Made by a program: the position numbers and the translations under genes. Below the pieces are notes generated by a model. That model did no database searches, had not been told where the DNA came from, and was given only the letters and a program-made list of their open reading frames with translations. From Streptomyces longispororuber (GTDB lineage: Bacteria > Actinomycetota > Actinomycetes > Streptomycetales > Streptomycetaceae): a stretch of 36,549 nt of DNA. Positions 15,413-24,092 of the stretch are shown here, piece by piece. The DNA lies in assembly GCF_014656095.1 (NCBI RefSeq), contig NZ_BNBT01000081.1, positions 1-36,549 on the forward strand. Direction: 5' to 3'. The stretch's first letter is position 1; each line of letters begins with the position of its first letter.

Positions 15413-16765
15413 TCAGCGGCCGCCGGCGCAGTACTGCTGCTCCTTCCCGATCGACCGGTACATGCAGTCCGCGTTCTCCAGGAGCTGGAGCACAGCGTCC
15501 CGGTTGCGGGACGTCTCGCGCTCGATGACCTCGTCGGGCGGGTAGAAGCCGCCGCCGCCCGCGGAGGACGGGTACATCTCGAAGGTGTAGCCGAAGATCT
15601 TCTGGTCGCCCCACAGCCAGTCGTCGATGGAGCCGTCCGTGATGTAGAGGTCGCTGGACTGCTCGGGCGTGTACCCGTTGCTCGCGGCCATCTTGCGCCC
15701 CACGGTGGCGAAGGCGTCCCGGTCGTCCTGGGTCAGGCCGGGGGCCGTGTCGGCGTACGTGTAGCCGTACGGCCACAGGACCAGCTCGCTGTACGTGTGG
15801 AAGTCGATGCCCGCCCTGATCTGCTGCTTGCCGCCGACGACGCGGCTGCGCACGAAGTCGGCCACGACCTTCACCTCGGGCGCGGACTCGGCGCGCGGGC
15901 CGCGGTAGGTCTCCGAGCTAGGGCTGGAGGAGGAACCGCCGCAGCAGCCCCACCTGAAGTTCCAGTTGCGGTTCATGTCCGTACCGACGGCCGTGGAGCC
16001 GGAGTTCGGCTGCCGGTTCTTGCGCCAGCTCCGGTAGGAGCCGGAGGCGATGTCGTACTCGCCGCCGTCCGGGTTCAGGTCCGGCACGATCCAGATCTCG
16101 CGCTCGTTGACCATCTTGGTGACGCGCGCGTCGCTGCCGTAGCCGGCGCCCAGCTCGCGCAGCAGGTAGAGGGCCATCTCCACGGTGAGGTGCTCACGCG
16201 CGTGCTGGTGGTGGGTGAAGAGGACCTCGGGCTCGTTCTCGTCCGTGCCGACGTTGTCGCTGATCTTGATGGCGACGATGTCCCGGCCCTGGTACGACTT
16301 GCCGATCACGCGCCTGCTCATGAGGTTCGGGTACTGCTGGAGCCGCTGGCTGATCTCCGCGTTCATCTCGGCGTAGTTGTGGTAGCGCGAGTCGGCGGGC
16401 GGGAAGTCCCGTACGCGGGCGCGCTCGCCGTCCGTGCGCGCCGGTGGCTTGGGCAGCGCCTTCAGCGTGTACCCGAGCGCTCGCAGCCGCGCGGCCTGCG
16501 CGGCGTCCGCGGTGACGACGACGGAGTGCTCGCCGGCCTCGTCGACGGACACGCCGGTCGCCGCGATCGCCGTACGCGCGGCGGGCGTCGACGGCCCGGG
16601 GACGGAGTACTGCCGGACGTCCTCGTCGGCCGCGGTGGCGGCCGCGGCCTTCTTGGCCGACGGGGAGGCGGAGTCGGTCGCGTTGGCGCTGATGGGCGCG
16701 GCGACCGCGAGGGCGAGCACGGCGGCGATGGCCGCTGATCTCTTTCCGCGTATGCGAAGTCGCAT
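15413..16765 (-). CDS. Secreted M14-family zinc carboxypeptidase
   Basis: This 450-aa precursor has a signal peptide (MRLRIRGKRSAAIAAVLALA, cut near residue 29) and a propeptide of about 90 residues. The M14 domain starts near DSRYHNYAEM. Zinc ligands are visible as H188 and E191 (HQHAREH) and H323 (IDFHTYSE). The catalytic glutamate is E396 in YTFEMYPSS, and TDMNRNWNF holds the substrate-binding Asn/Arg. It resembles the Streptomyces/Thermoactinomyces carboxypeptidase T group, which removes C-terminal residues from peptides outside the cell. Its cysteines (C274/C275 and C434/C446) may form disulfides. An AGGAG site precedes the ATG at 16765. With the S1 protease and chitinase it belongs to the exported degradative enzymes of the window. 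Confidence 0.92.
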   Translation of the reverse strand: MRLRIRGKRSAAIAAVLALAVAAPISANATDSASPSAKKAAAATAADEDVRQYSVPGPSTPAARTAIAATGVSVDEAGEHSVVVTADAAQAARLRALGYTLKALPKPPARTDGERARVRDFPPADSRYHNYAEMNAEISQRLQQYPNLMSRRVIGKSYQGRDIVAIKISDNVGTDENEPEVLFTHHQHAREHLTVEMALYLLRELGAGYGSDARVTKMVNEREIWIVPDLNPDGGEYDIASGSYRSWRKNRQPNSGSTAVGTDMNRNWNFRWGCCGGSSSSPSSETYRGPRAESAPEVKVVADFVRSRVVGGKQQIRAGIDFHTYSELVLWPYGYTYADTAPGLTQDDRDAFATVGRKMAASNGYTPEQSSDLYITDGSIDDWLWGDQKIFGYTFEMYPSSAGGGGFYPPDEVIERETSRNRDAVLQLLENADCMYRSIGKEQQYCAGGR

Positions 16766-17047
16766 GAATGCTCCTGTGGGGGTGGGGGGTGGTGCATTGC
16801 GACGCGTGTGGTGCGGTGAACCGGCGCATGCGCATGCGCAGTGCGCTGCTGCTCTGATGCGCTGGACTGCTCGTGTGCCGGTGTACCGGTGTGCGGTGAG
16901 CTAGCCCATGGTCAGGGGATGGCATGTTCTGGTCAATACAGCTTTGAGTCGACTGCGGCGGCGCGCCGCCTGACCCGCGCGCCCCGCGCCCACCCCGCGC
17001 GCGCACGACCCCTTGTGCGCCACCCACCCATACGCTTTCTTGATCGC
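16766..17047. other. Divergent promoter region of carboxypeptidase and Nramp-related genes
   Basis: No gene is supported here. It contains a run of GCGCATGCGCATGCGC near 16825 and a palindrome CCGGTGTACCGG (16878-16889). On the minus strand a TTGACC -35-like hexamer is followed about 17 bases later by a poor -10. On the plus strand, TACGCT (17031-17036) lies 11 bases before the Nramp ATG, suggesting a very short or absent leader. Confidence 0.45.
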
Positions 17048-18484
17048 ATGGCCGAAACCAAAGGTGGACCCAGCACAGCCGGGGACGTCGCCTCCGTGCC
17101 CCGGAAGTCCAGTTGGAAGTACATCGGTCCCGGCATCGTCGTCGCCGCGACCGGCGTCGGCGCCGGTGACCTGGTCGCCACGCTGATCGCGGGCAGCAAC
17201 TTCGGTTACACGCTCCTGTGGGCCGCCGTCCTCGGCTGCGTCGTCAAGATCTCCCTCGCCGAGGCGGCGGGCCGCTGGCACCTGTCGACCGGCCGCACGC
17301 TCTTCGACGGCTGGGCGAGCCTCGGCCGCTGGACGACGTGGTTCTTCGTCGTCTACGTCGTGGTGTGGGGCTTCGCGTACGGCGCCGCCGCGATGTCGTC
17401 GTCGGGGCTGCCGCTCCAGGCCCTGTTCCCCGACGTGATGGGGCTGAAGTGGTGGGCGATGTGCACCGGCGTCGTGGGCCTCGTCTTCGTGTGGTTCAAC
17501 AAGTACGCGGTGTTCGAGAAGGTCATGACGGTCCTGGTCGGCGTCATGTTCGTGGTCACCGTGTACCTGGCGATCCGCGTCACCCCGAACCTCCCCGACG
17601 CCTTCGCGGGCCTGCTCCCCGTCCTGCCCGACGAGAAGGACTCGGTCCTCAACACCCTCGGCCTCATCGGCGGCGTCGGCGGCACGATCACGCTGGCCGC
17701 GTACGGCTACTGGGTCAACGCCAAGGGCTGGACGCACCCGGGCTGGATGAAGGTGATGCGCCTGGACAACCGCGTCGCGTACGTCACCACCGGCGTCTTC
17801 GTCGTGGCGATGCTCTTCGTCGGCGCCGAGATGCTGCACTCCGCGAACGTCGCCATCGCCGGCGGCGACAAGGGCCTGGTGCAGCTCGGCGACATCCTGG
17901 AGAGGGAGTACGGCACGGCGACGGCCAAGCTGTTCCTGATCGGCTTCTTCGCGACGTCCTTCACGTCGCTGATCGGCGTCTGGCACGGCGTGAGCCTGAT
18001 GTTCGCGGACTTCGTCCAGCATTACCGCAAGCCCGGTGTACGGGGCGACGGCGCGGCCCCGGCCGCCGGGGACGGCCCCCGCGCGGCCGAGGGGCGGGCC
18101 ACGCCCGCGGCGGACGGGCCACCGGCACCCGCGGCGGACGCGGTGGGCGAAGGCCCGGTGGGCCGGTCCGGCGAGGAGGTGGCCTCCGGCGCCCGCGAGC
18201 GCTCGCTGCCCTTCCGGGCCTACCTCCTCTGGCTGACCTTCCCCCCGATGATCCTGCTCTTCGAGGGCCAGCCGTTCCGCCTGATCATCATCTACGGCGT
18301 GCTGGGCGCGGCCTTCATGCCGTTCCTGGCCCTGACCCTGATCTGGCTCCTGAACTCCTCCCGTACGCCGTCGGAGTGGCGCAACGGCTGGGTGAGCAAC
18401 GGCATGCTGGTGATCGCGGGCGTGCTGTTCCTGGTGCTGTGCGTCAAGCAGATCACGGACCAGGACTGGGGCAGCTTCTTCTGA
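17048..18484 (+). CDS. Nramp-related metal ion transporter, divergent motif
   Basis: This 478-aa membrane protein has about 11 hydrophobic segments. The first matches Nramp helix 1 (KYIGPGIVVAATGVGAGD), but the canonical DPGN metal-binding motif is replaced by GVGAGD (36-41). The helix-6 region reads GGVGGTITLAAYGYWV rather than a typical MPH motif. It therefore belongs to a divergent Nramp-related clade, and its substrate may not be manganese or iron. A low-complexity insert (Ala/Pro/Gly-rich, about 55 residues) lies in the loop after VQHYRKPGV. No clear ribosome site precedes the ATG at 17048; a leaderless or near-leaderless mRNA is possible. The frame is open further upstream to 16841, but that part does not look like protein. 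A hairpin follows at 18515. Confidence 0.8.
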   Translation: MAETKGGPSTAGDVASVPRKSSWKYIGPGIVVAATGVGAGDLVATLIAGSNFGYTLLWAAVLGCVVKISLAEAAGRWHLSTGRTLFDGWASLGRWTTWFFVVYVVVWGFAYGAAAMSSSGLPLQALFPDVMGLKWWAMCTGVVGLVFVWFNKYAVFEKVMTVLVGVMFVVTVYLAIRVTPNLPDAFAGLLPVLPDEKDSVLNTLGLIGGVGGTITLAAYGYWVNAKGWTHPGWMKVMRLDNRVAYVTTGVFVVAMLFVGAEMLHSANVAIAGGDKGLVQLGDILEREYGTATAKLFLIGFFATSFTSLIGVWHGVSLMFADFVQHYRKPGVRGDGAAPAAGDGPRAAEGRATPAADGPPAPAADAVGEGPVGRSGEEVASGARERSLPFRAYLLWLTFPPMILLFEGQPFRLIIIYGVLGAAFMPFLALTLIWLLNSSRTPSEWRNGWVSNGMLVIAGVLFLVLCVKQITDQDWGSFF

Positions 18485-18514
18485 CCGCGCGGGCGGTGAG
18501 GCACGCGGAACGCG

Positions 18515-18544
18515 GCAGCGCCGCCGGGGGAGCGGCGGCGCTGC
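18515..18544. terminator. Hairpin terminator after the Nramp-related gene
   Basis: GCAGCGCCGCC (18515-18525) and GGCGGCGCTGC (18534-18544) form an 11-bp perfect stem with an 8-base loop, 31 bases after the stop. It lies between convergent genes. Confidence 0.8.
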
Positions 18545-18557
18545 ACGGCCGGACGAC

Positions 18558-18629
18558 GGGCGGGCCCCGGGCGGACGACGAGCTTTACGGCAGGGGCGGG
18601 CCCCGGGTCGACGGCGAGCCTTACGGCAG
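18558..18629. repeat. 36-bp tandem duplication covering the chitinase 3' end
   Basis: 18558-18593 and 18594-18629 are adjacent 36-bp copies with 32 identical positions, both reading GGGCGGGCCCCGGG then CTTTACGGCAG or CCTTACGGCAG. The right copy contains the stop codon and last codons of the chitinase on the minus strand. The left copy is therefore a spare duplicate of that gene end. Confidence 0.8.
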
Positions 18630-19718
18630 GGCGTGGACGTGCGGTCCCACGGCGTTGGACCAGACGTTCCCGTTCAGGGCGTCCCAGTTGGTCGACCAGG
18701 TCATGGCGCCACGGATGCCCGGGTAGGTCTTGGAGGGCTTGAACGAGCCGCAGTTGGTGCCGCGGGCCAGGCAGTCCAGGGCGTTCTTCACGACGGTGGG
18801 CGAGACGTACCCCGACCCGGCGCCGCGCGGTGAGGCGGGCGTGCCGATCCCGACCTGGGAGGGGGCGAGCCCGCCCTCCAACTGGATGCAGGCGAGCGCG
18901 GTCAGGAAGTCCACGGACCCCTGCGAGTAGACCTTGCCGTCGCAGCCGAGCATGGAGCCGCTGTTGTAGTACTGCATGTTGACGACGGTGAGGATGTCCT
19001 TCACGTTCAAGGCGGTCCTGAAGTACGCGTTGGAGGGTGACTGCATGTCGATGGTCTGCGGGGCCATGGTGAGGACGAGCCCGGGCCCGGCCTTCTGCGA
19101 GAGGGACCGCAGGGCCTGCGTCATGTAGGTGGCGTTGAGCCCGTTCTCCAGGTCGATGTCGACGCCGTCGAAGCCGTACTCGCGCATCAGCGCGTGCACG
19201 GAGTTCGCGAAGTTGGCGGCGGCGGTCGGGCTGTTCACGGAGACGGTCCCGCGCTCGCCCCCGACCGAGACGATCACGGACTTCCCGGCCGCCTGCTTGG
19301 CCTTGATGTCGGCCTTGAACTGGGCGACGGTGTACCCGCCGAGCCCGGCGGAGTCGAGGTTGAACGTCACCTGCCCCGGCTGCCCGGTGGCGTCGGCGAA
19401 GGCCACGGCGATGATGTCGTACTGGTTCTGCACCTGGCTGAGCCGCTGCACGGTCGCGCCGTTGTTGAAGTTCTGCCAGTAGCCGGTGACGGCGTGCTTG
19501 GGCACGGCCCGCGTCTGCGCGGCTCCGCCCGGGGAACCCGCCACGGACACGACGCCGGCGTCCCGCACACCGGGCCCCCGCGCACCGGCGTCCCGCGCGT
19601 CGGCGGTCCCGACGCCGCCCGTCGCGAGCCCCGCGACCGCGAGCCCGAGCGCGGCCACGAGCCTCGTGAGGGTGCTGGTCCTCTTCCTTCTGCGTACCTG
19701 AGTGCGTGCGCGGTCCAC
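18621..19718 (-). CDS. Secreted GH18 chitinase
   Basis: The 365-aa precursor starts at a GTG (19718) with GGAGG six bases upstream. It has a long signal peptide with an RRRKR basic start and a hydrophobic core (LVAALGLAVAGLATGGV). After an Ala/Gly-rich linker, the GH18 barrel begins at AVTGYWQNFNNG. The catalytic DxxDxDxE motif is complete: D184, D187, D189 and the acid E191 in FDGVDIDLEN. MAPQT and NMQYYNSG follow the GH18 pattern. There is no carbohydrate-binding module. It should cut chitin outside the cell to release GlcNAc oligomers. The promoter carries a dre element between -35 and -10, so repression by DasR and induction by GlcNAc-derived signals are expected (established for Streptomyces chitinases). 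Confidence 0.93.
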   Translation of the reverse strand: MDRARTQVRRRKRTSTLTRLVAALGLAVAGLATGGVGTADARDAGARGPGVRDAGVVSVAGSPGGAAQTRAVPKHAVTGYWQNFNNGATVQRLSQVQNQYDIIAVAFADATGQPGQVTFNLDSAGLGGYTVAQFKADIKAKQAAGKSVIVSVGGERGTVSVNSPTAAANFANSVHALMREYGFDGVDIDLENGLNATYMTQALRSLSQKAGPGLVLTMAPQTIDMQSPSNAYFRTALNVKDILTVVNMQYYNSGSMLGCDGKVYSQGSVDFLTALACIQLEGGLAPSQVGIGTPASPRGAGSGYVSPTVVKNALDCLARGTNCGSFKPSKTYPGIRGAMTWSTNWDALNGNVWSNAVGPHVHALP

Positions 19719-19797
19719 TTCTGCCTCCGGTGGGGGGATGTGGGGGAGGGGCCCGCGAGGGGCCAGGAGGGGGACGGTGGCCACCGCTTGGCCGTCC

Positions 19798-19826
19798 AAG
19801 CTGGTCCAGACCAATGCGGATGTCAA
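19798..19826 (-). promoter_or_regulatory. Chitinase promoter with DasR (dre) operator
   Basis: On the minus strand a consensus -35 TTGACA (19821-19826) is followed after 17 bases by CAGCTT (19798-19803). Between and over them lies GCTGGTCCAGACCAAT (19800-19815). This closely matches the DasR-responsive element ACTGGTCTAGACCAGT and keeps both TGGTC and GACCA arms. An operator in this position would block RNA polymerase. Confidence 0.75.
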
Positions 19827-20177
19827 GAGGGTGTGCGCGGTGACCTTGCGTGAGACGGCGTGGCGAGAACTGGAGCACGACTGCCAGTGGTCGGGGGCCC
19901 CGGATCATCGCGACGGCAAAGTGAGCCGACCGTAAACCCGCAAGGGTCGCCCCTGTGCGAATGGCCTGTTTGCATCGTGCGACATGAGCGAAAGTCACTC
20001 TGGGTAACACGAGCGCCTGGAGAAGTTGTGTCGATAAAGCGCCAATTCGGCCGGGGCTGAGGATGCTGCAGGCAGAGGAACCCCGCCAATTTGTGGCGCA
20101 GTTCACATTGACGTAGGGAACTCCCGCCGCGTTGACTCACTCCACCTATAAATCTGTGAAGCTTCGGTGACTCTGGG
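19827..20177. other. AT-richer gap upstream of the polymorphic toxin locus
   Basis: No gene is supported here. GC is lower than in the flanks. It contains TTGACG (20109-20114), TTGACT (20132-20137) and a TATAAAT element near 20148, which make a promoter for the LamG-RHS genes likely. Spacings do not fit one clear sigma-70 promoter. Confidence 0.4.
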
Positions 20178-23100
20178 GTGGGGACTGTGGAGTTGGGGTG
20201 GGGGCATCGTCATGCCCGAAGACGGAAAGCGTCACGATGCGTGACCGTGCTGGTGTCGGCGACAGCTCTGCTGCTCCCGCTGCTCCCGACGGTGGCGTTC
20301 GCTGTTCCCAGCAGCGAGGTGAAGGCGTCACCTCGGTCGGCACACCTGACCGCGTCCCAGCGTGCGGCGGCGACCGGCGAGCCGGTCGAGGTCACCTCGG
20401 AGCGCACCGAGTACACGACGACGATGGCGAACCCCGACGGCACCTTCGTCCTGACGCAGGCGACGGAGCCGCAGCGGGCGCGGGACGAGAGCGGTACCTG
20501 GCGGGACATCGACGTCACCCTGGAGAAGCGGCCGGACGGGACCGTCGGCCCGAAGTCGGCGGTGGTGGACCTCGCCTTCTCGGGCGGCGGCAGCGGATCG
20601 GGTCTCCTGACTCTCGGCGCCGGTGAGCAGAGGCTCAAGCTGGGCTGGCCGACGTCCCTGCCCGAGCCCTCCCTCGACGGCGCGACCGCCACGTACGCCG
20701 ACGTGCCCGTCAAGGACGTGGACCTCCAGCTCACGGCCACGGCCGAGGGCTACCGCGAAGTGCTCGTGGTCAAGACGGCAGAGGCCGCCGCGAGTCCCGA
20801 ACTGGAGAAGGTCAAGCTCACGGCGCGGGGCGAGGGCCTCAGCGTCACCCCGGGCGAGGGCGGCGGCCTGCGCGCGGTGGACGCGGACGGCAACGCGGTG
20901 TTCCGGGGGCCGGCGGGGCAGATGTGGGACTCGGCGGGCGAGGCGGCGCCCGCTCCCCGCAAGGGGCTTCGCGCGGTAGCTCCGGAAGGCCCGGAGAACC
21001 GCGAGGCCGAGGACCGGACGCGACCGGGACGAGGCGACACGACCGCTGATCTGCCGGTGACCGTCGGGGACGGCTCGGTTTCCGTGACTCCCGACCTGAA
21101 TCTGCTGCGCGGGGAGAAGACCGTGTACCCGGTCTTCATCGACCCGCCGGTGGGGCTCGGCCGGTCGGAGTGGACGAAGCTGTCGTCGGACGGTGACAAG
21201 TTCTGGAAGTTCAGCGAGCCCGAAGGCGTCGGCCGGTGCGGGGTCGCGGACGAGTACTACTGCAGCAGCAGAGGCAGCTACACCGACCGCATGTACTTCG
21301 AGTTCGGCGCCTCGAAGCTCGCGGGCAAGCATGTGCTCGACGCCACGTTCCGCGCATACGAGACCTGGTCGTTCAACTGCCAGGCACACTGGGTCGACCT
21401 GGAGCGCACGGACAACATCTCCGAGGGAACGCGCTGGCCCGGACCGAAACAGCTCGACCAGATGGGCGACCGCTACGTGTCGGCGGGGCGCGGAAAGCAC
21501 TGCTCGCCGGAACAGCCCAACGCGTGGGTCGAGTTCAACGACAACCCTGACGAGAAGGACGAGAACCTCGCCTCCACGGTGCGGTCCCTTGCCAGCGGCA
21601 AGATCTCGCGTCTCACCTTGATGTTGCGTGCCAAGGACGAGAGCGAACCCCGGGCGTGGAAGCGGTTCGACAACAACGCCGAGCTCAAGGTCTGGTACAT
21701 GCACAAGCCGGGGGTGCCGAGCTCGGTAGGCGCCGTCCCCGGGACGGGCAACGGCAAGACGCAGTGCCGCCCTGCCAAGGACCCCGTCACCGTCACGGTC
21801 GACACGCCGACACTGAGGGCAACGGTGCAGACCAAGGTCGAGCAGCACCAAGGCGAGGAAGAGGGATCGCTGCAAGCCGAGTTCGTCATGCAGCGCTCCG
21901 GCACGGATACGACGGCGGGCTCGTGGTCGGACGTCTGGAAGGACTACAAGCCGGACTCGGGCTGGGACCCGGACGGTACGCGCGAGACGATCACCACCAC
22001 CAAGCGCGCGGACGGCGGCCTGTACCGCTTCAGGGCACGCACCCAGTCGCACTGGGTCTACGGCGGCAAGAAGGGCGACCTCTTCTCCCCGTACTCGAAG
22101 TGGTGCTACCTGCGCATCGATTCGACGGCCCCGAAGGAGCCGACGATCACCTCGTTGCTGCCGTACAAGGAGTGCACGACCAACGACTGTGATCCCCGTG
22201 GCAACCCGGGGCAGCGCGGCATGTTCCACTTCAGGCCGAACACCGCCGACAAGGACGTGCGCAAGTACCGCTGGCGGCTGTTGACGTCGGATGCGGACGC
22301 CACCAAGACGGTCGAGGCGTCAGCCGGCGGGCAGGCCGTCATCAACCTGAAACCGGGCCTGTCCGGGCACCAGACCCTTTCCGTCGAGGCCAGTGATCTG
22401 AAGGAGGACAAGGAGGGCCGCGTACGCTGGGGACCGCCCGCCGAGTTCGTCTTCAAGGTCGGTCTCGCCCCGGGGGCTTCGGGACGATGGCGGTTCGACG
22501 ACGGCGGCCCGGGCTCCGGCAGGACCACGGCCAATGACACGGGCGAGGCAGGCACACGCCACGACGTCATCCTGCGTGACGAGGCCGGGACCGGCTGGTC
22601 GACCATGGGCCGCCGGGGCGCGGGGGATTACTCGCTGCGGCTGAACGACAACCAGAGAGATCCCGACAAACAGGTCGGATACGCCTCCACGGAAGGCGTC
22701 CCGGTCAACACACAGAGCTCGTTCACGGTTTCCGCCTGGGCGTACCTGACGAACGCCTCGGCCAACCGCACGGTGCTGTCCGCGCCGGGTGAGCACGGTT
22801 CCGCCTTCACGCTCTACTACTCGTCCACGCTCAAGAAGTGGGTGTTCAACCGCACGGACCAGGACAAGGACGGCCCGGTCTACATCCGGTCCACAGCCGA
22901 TACGGAGGACCCGCCGCTGAGGGTGTGGACCCATCTGGTCGGAGTCTTCGACAACCAGGACGACGCGGACAAGGACAACGACACCCTCCAGTTGTTCGTC
23001 AACGGCCGGCCGCAGGGCAAGCCGGTGGTGCTCGCGGACGAGGCGTCCACGTACACCCCGTGGACGGCTGACCGGAACATGATGGTCGGCCGTGCCAAGG

Positions 23101-23996
23101 CGGGCGGCTCCTACGGTGACTACTTCCTGGGCCGGATCGACGAGATCGCCACGTGGCAGCGGCCGCTGCAGCCCGAGGAGATCCGCGAGGAGAACCGCTT
23201 GGAGCGTAGGGGCGTGCCCACCAATGAACTGGTCGCGCACTGGGACGCCACCATCTCCTCCGGCCGCGAAGTGACCGAGAGCCCGGAGGACCCGGACGAC
23301 CCGTCCAGCACGGCCTTCCCCTACCGCCGCGGCGCGCTGGACCTGTCGAGTTCGGGAGCCCGCCTGACCGGTGACGACGCGACGGCGCTCGTCCTGGACG
23401 GCAAGAGCGGGTACGCCTCGGCGACAGGGCCCGTCGTCGATGAGACCGGGTCGTTCACGGTGTCGGCGCGGGTGCGGCTCACCAAGTCCGAGCTGGCGGG
23501 CAAGCCCGTCGGCTACCGGGGACTCGTGGCGGGACAGCCCACACCTGAGGGCAAGGAGTCCTCGTGGGCGCTGTGGGTGGAGAGGACCGGCGCAGACACG
23601 TACCACTGGAAGTTCGGGCGTACGGCGGTCAACTCCAGCGGAAAGGTCACGAGTAGCGCCGTCGTGGAGGCGGATGAGCCGATCCAGCACGAGGAATGGG
23701 ACACCTGGGTCGATGTGACCGGGGTCTTCGACGGCGGCCTCGACTTCACGGACGAGGAGGGCGACCAGCGCTTCGGTGTCGCCCAGCTCTACGTCGGTCA
23801 CTTCGCTCAGCAGGGCGAGGAGGACGCGGGGCTCGGCCGGGCCGAGCAGGGCAACGGTGCCCTGGCGGTGGGCCGTGGCTCCGCGAAGGGTTCGACCGGC
23901 CACTACTTGCCAGGGGATCTGGCGAAGCTGCGGGTGTGGTCGGGCGCGATGACCAAGAAGCAGGTGACGGACCAGATCGCAGAGCCCTCGACGTAG
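20178..23996 (+). CDS. Large secreted LamG-domain protein of the RHS toxin locus
   Basis: This protein of about 1272 aa has an Arg-rich signal peptide (HRHARRRKASRCVTVLVSAT, then LLPLLPTVAFA), likely cut near residue 42. Residues of about 70-270 carry the TEYTTTMANPDGTFVL region usual in actinobacterial RHS-locus proteins, and about 330-500 look like a beta-sandwich. Two LamG-like jelly-roll domains lie at about 815-995 (QSSFTVSAWAYLTN, WTHLVGVFDNQ, LFVNGRPQG, GRIDEIATWQRPL) and 1065-1260 (TGSFTVSARVRLT, WVDVTGVFDGG). Such domains bind sugars or surfaces. The start is uncertain: GTG at 20178 is the longest, while GTG at 20187 has a better GGGG site. It precedes the RHS gene by 97 bases on the same strand and is probably co-transcribed. 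A role as partner or carrier in toxin delivery is inference. Confidence 0.82.
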   Translation: MGTVELGWGHRHARRRKASRCVTVLVSATALLLPLLPTVAFAVPSSEVKASPRSAHLTASQRAAATGEPVEVTSERTEYTTTMANPDGTFVLTQATEPQRARDESGTWRDIDVTLEKRPDGTVGPKSAVVDLAFSGGGSGSGLLTLGAGEQRLKLGWPTSLPEPSLDGATATYADVPVKDVDLQLTATAEGYREVLVVKTAEAAASPELEKVKLTARGEGLSVTPGEGGGLRAVDADGNAVFRGPAGQMWDSAGEAAPAPRKGLRAVAPEGPENREAEDRTRPGRGDTTADLPVTVGDGSVSVTPDLNLLRGEKTVYPVFIDPPVGLGRSEWTKLSSDGDKFWKFSEPEGVGRCGVADEYYCSSRGSYTDRMYFEFGASKLAGKHVLDATFRAYETWSFNCQAHWVDLERTDNISEGTRWPGPKQLDQMGDRYVSAGRGKHCSPEQPNAWVEFNDNPDEKDENLASTVRSLASGKISRLTLMLRAKDESEPRAWKRFDNNAELKVWYMHKPGVPSSVGAVPGTGNGKTQCRPAKDPVTVTVDTPTLRATVQTKVEQHQGEEEGSLQAEFVMQRSGTDTTAGSWSDVWKDYKPDSGWDPDGTRETITTTKRADGGLYRFRARTQSHWVYGGKKGDLFSPYSKWCYLRIDSTAPKEPTITSLLPYKECTTNDCDPRGNPGQRGMFHFRPNTADKDVRKYRWRLLTSDADATKTVEASAGGQAVINLKPGLSGHQTLSVEASDLKEDKEGRVRWGPPAEFVFKVGLAPGASGRWRFDDGGPGSGRTTANDTGEAGTRHDVILRDEAGTGWSTMGRRGAGDYSLRLNDNQRDPDKQVGYASTEGVPVNTQSSFTVSAWAYLTNASANRTVLSAPGEHGSAFTLYYSSTLKKWVFNRTDQDKDGPVYIRSTADTEDPPLRVWTHLVGVFDNQDDADKDNDTLQLFVNGRPQGKPVVLADEASTYTPWTADRNMMVGRAKAGGSYGDYFLGRIDEIATWQRPLQPEEIREENRLERRGVPTNELVAHWDATISSGREVTESPEDPDDPSSTAFPYRRGALDLSSSGARLTGDDATALVLDGKSGYASATGPVVDETGSFTVSARVRLTKSELAGKPVGYRGLVAGQPTPEGKESSWALWVERTGADTYHWKFGRTAVNSSGKVTSSAVVEADEPIQHEEWDTWVDVTGVFDGGLDFTDEEGDQRFGVAQLYVGHFAQQGEEDAGLGRAEQGNGALAVGRGSAKGSTGHYLPGDLAKLRVWSGAMTKKQVTDQIAEPST

Positions 23997-24092
23997 GTGC
24001 GCCCGGCACCGGCTGCCGCTCCTTCTTCCTGACGCTCTCTTCCTGACGACCGTGCGGGGCCGCTGCCGCGGCCCCGCACAAGGAGACTCGTA

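Noticed and set aside
16910..16935. GGTCA repeats upstream of the carboxypeptidase as a second dre site
   Set aside because: Only half of the DasR element is present (CTGGTC) and the second arm is missing.
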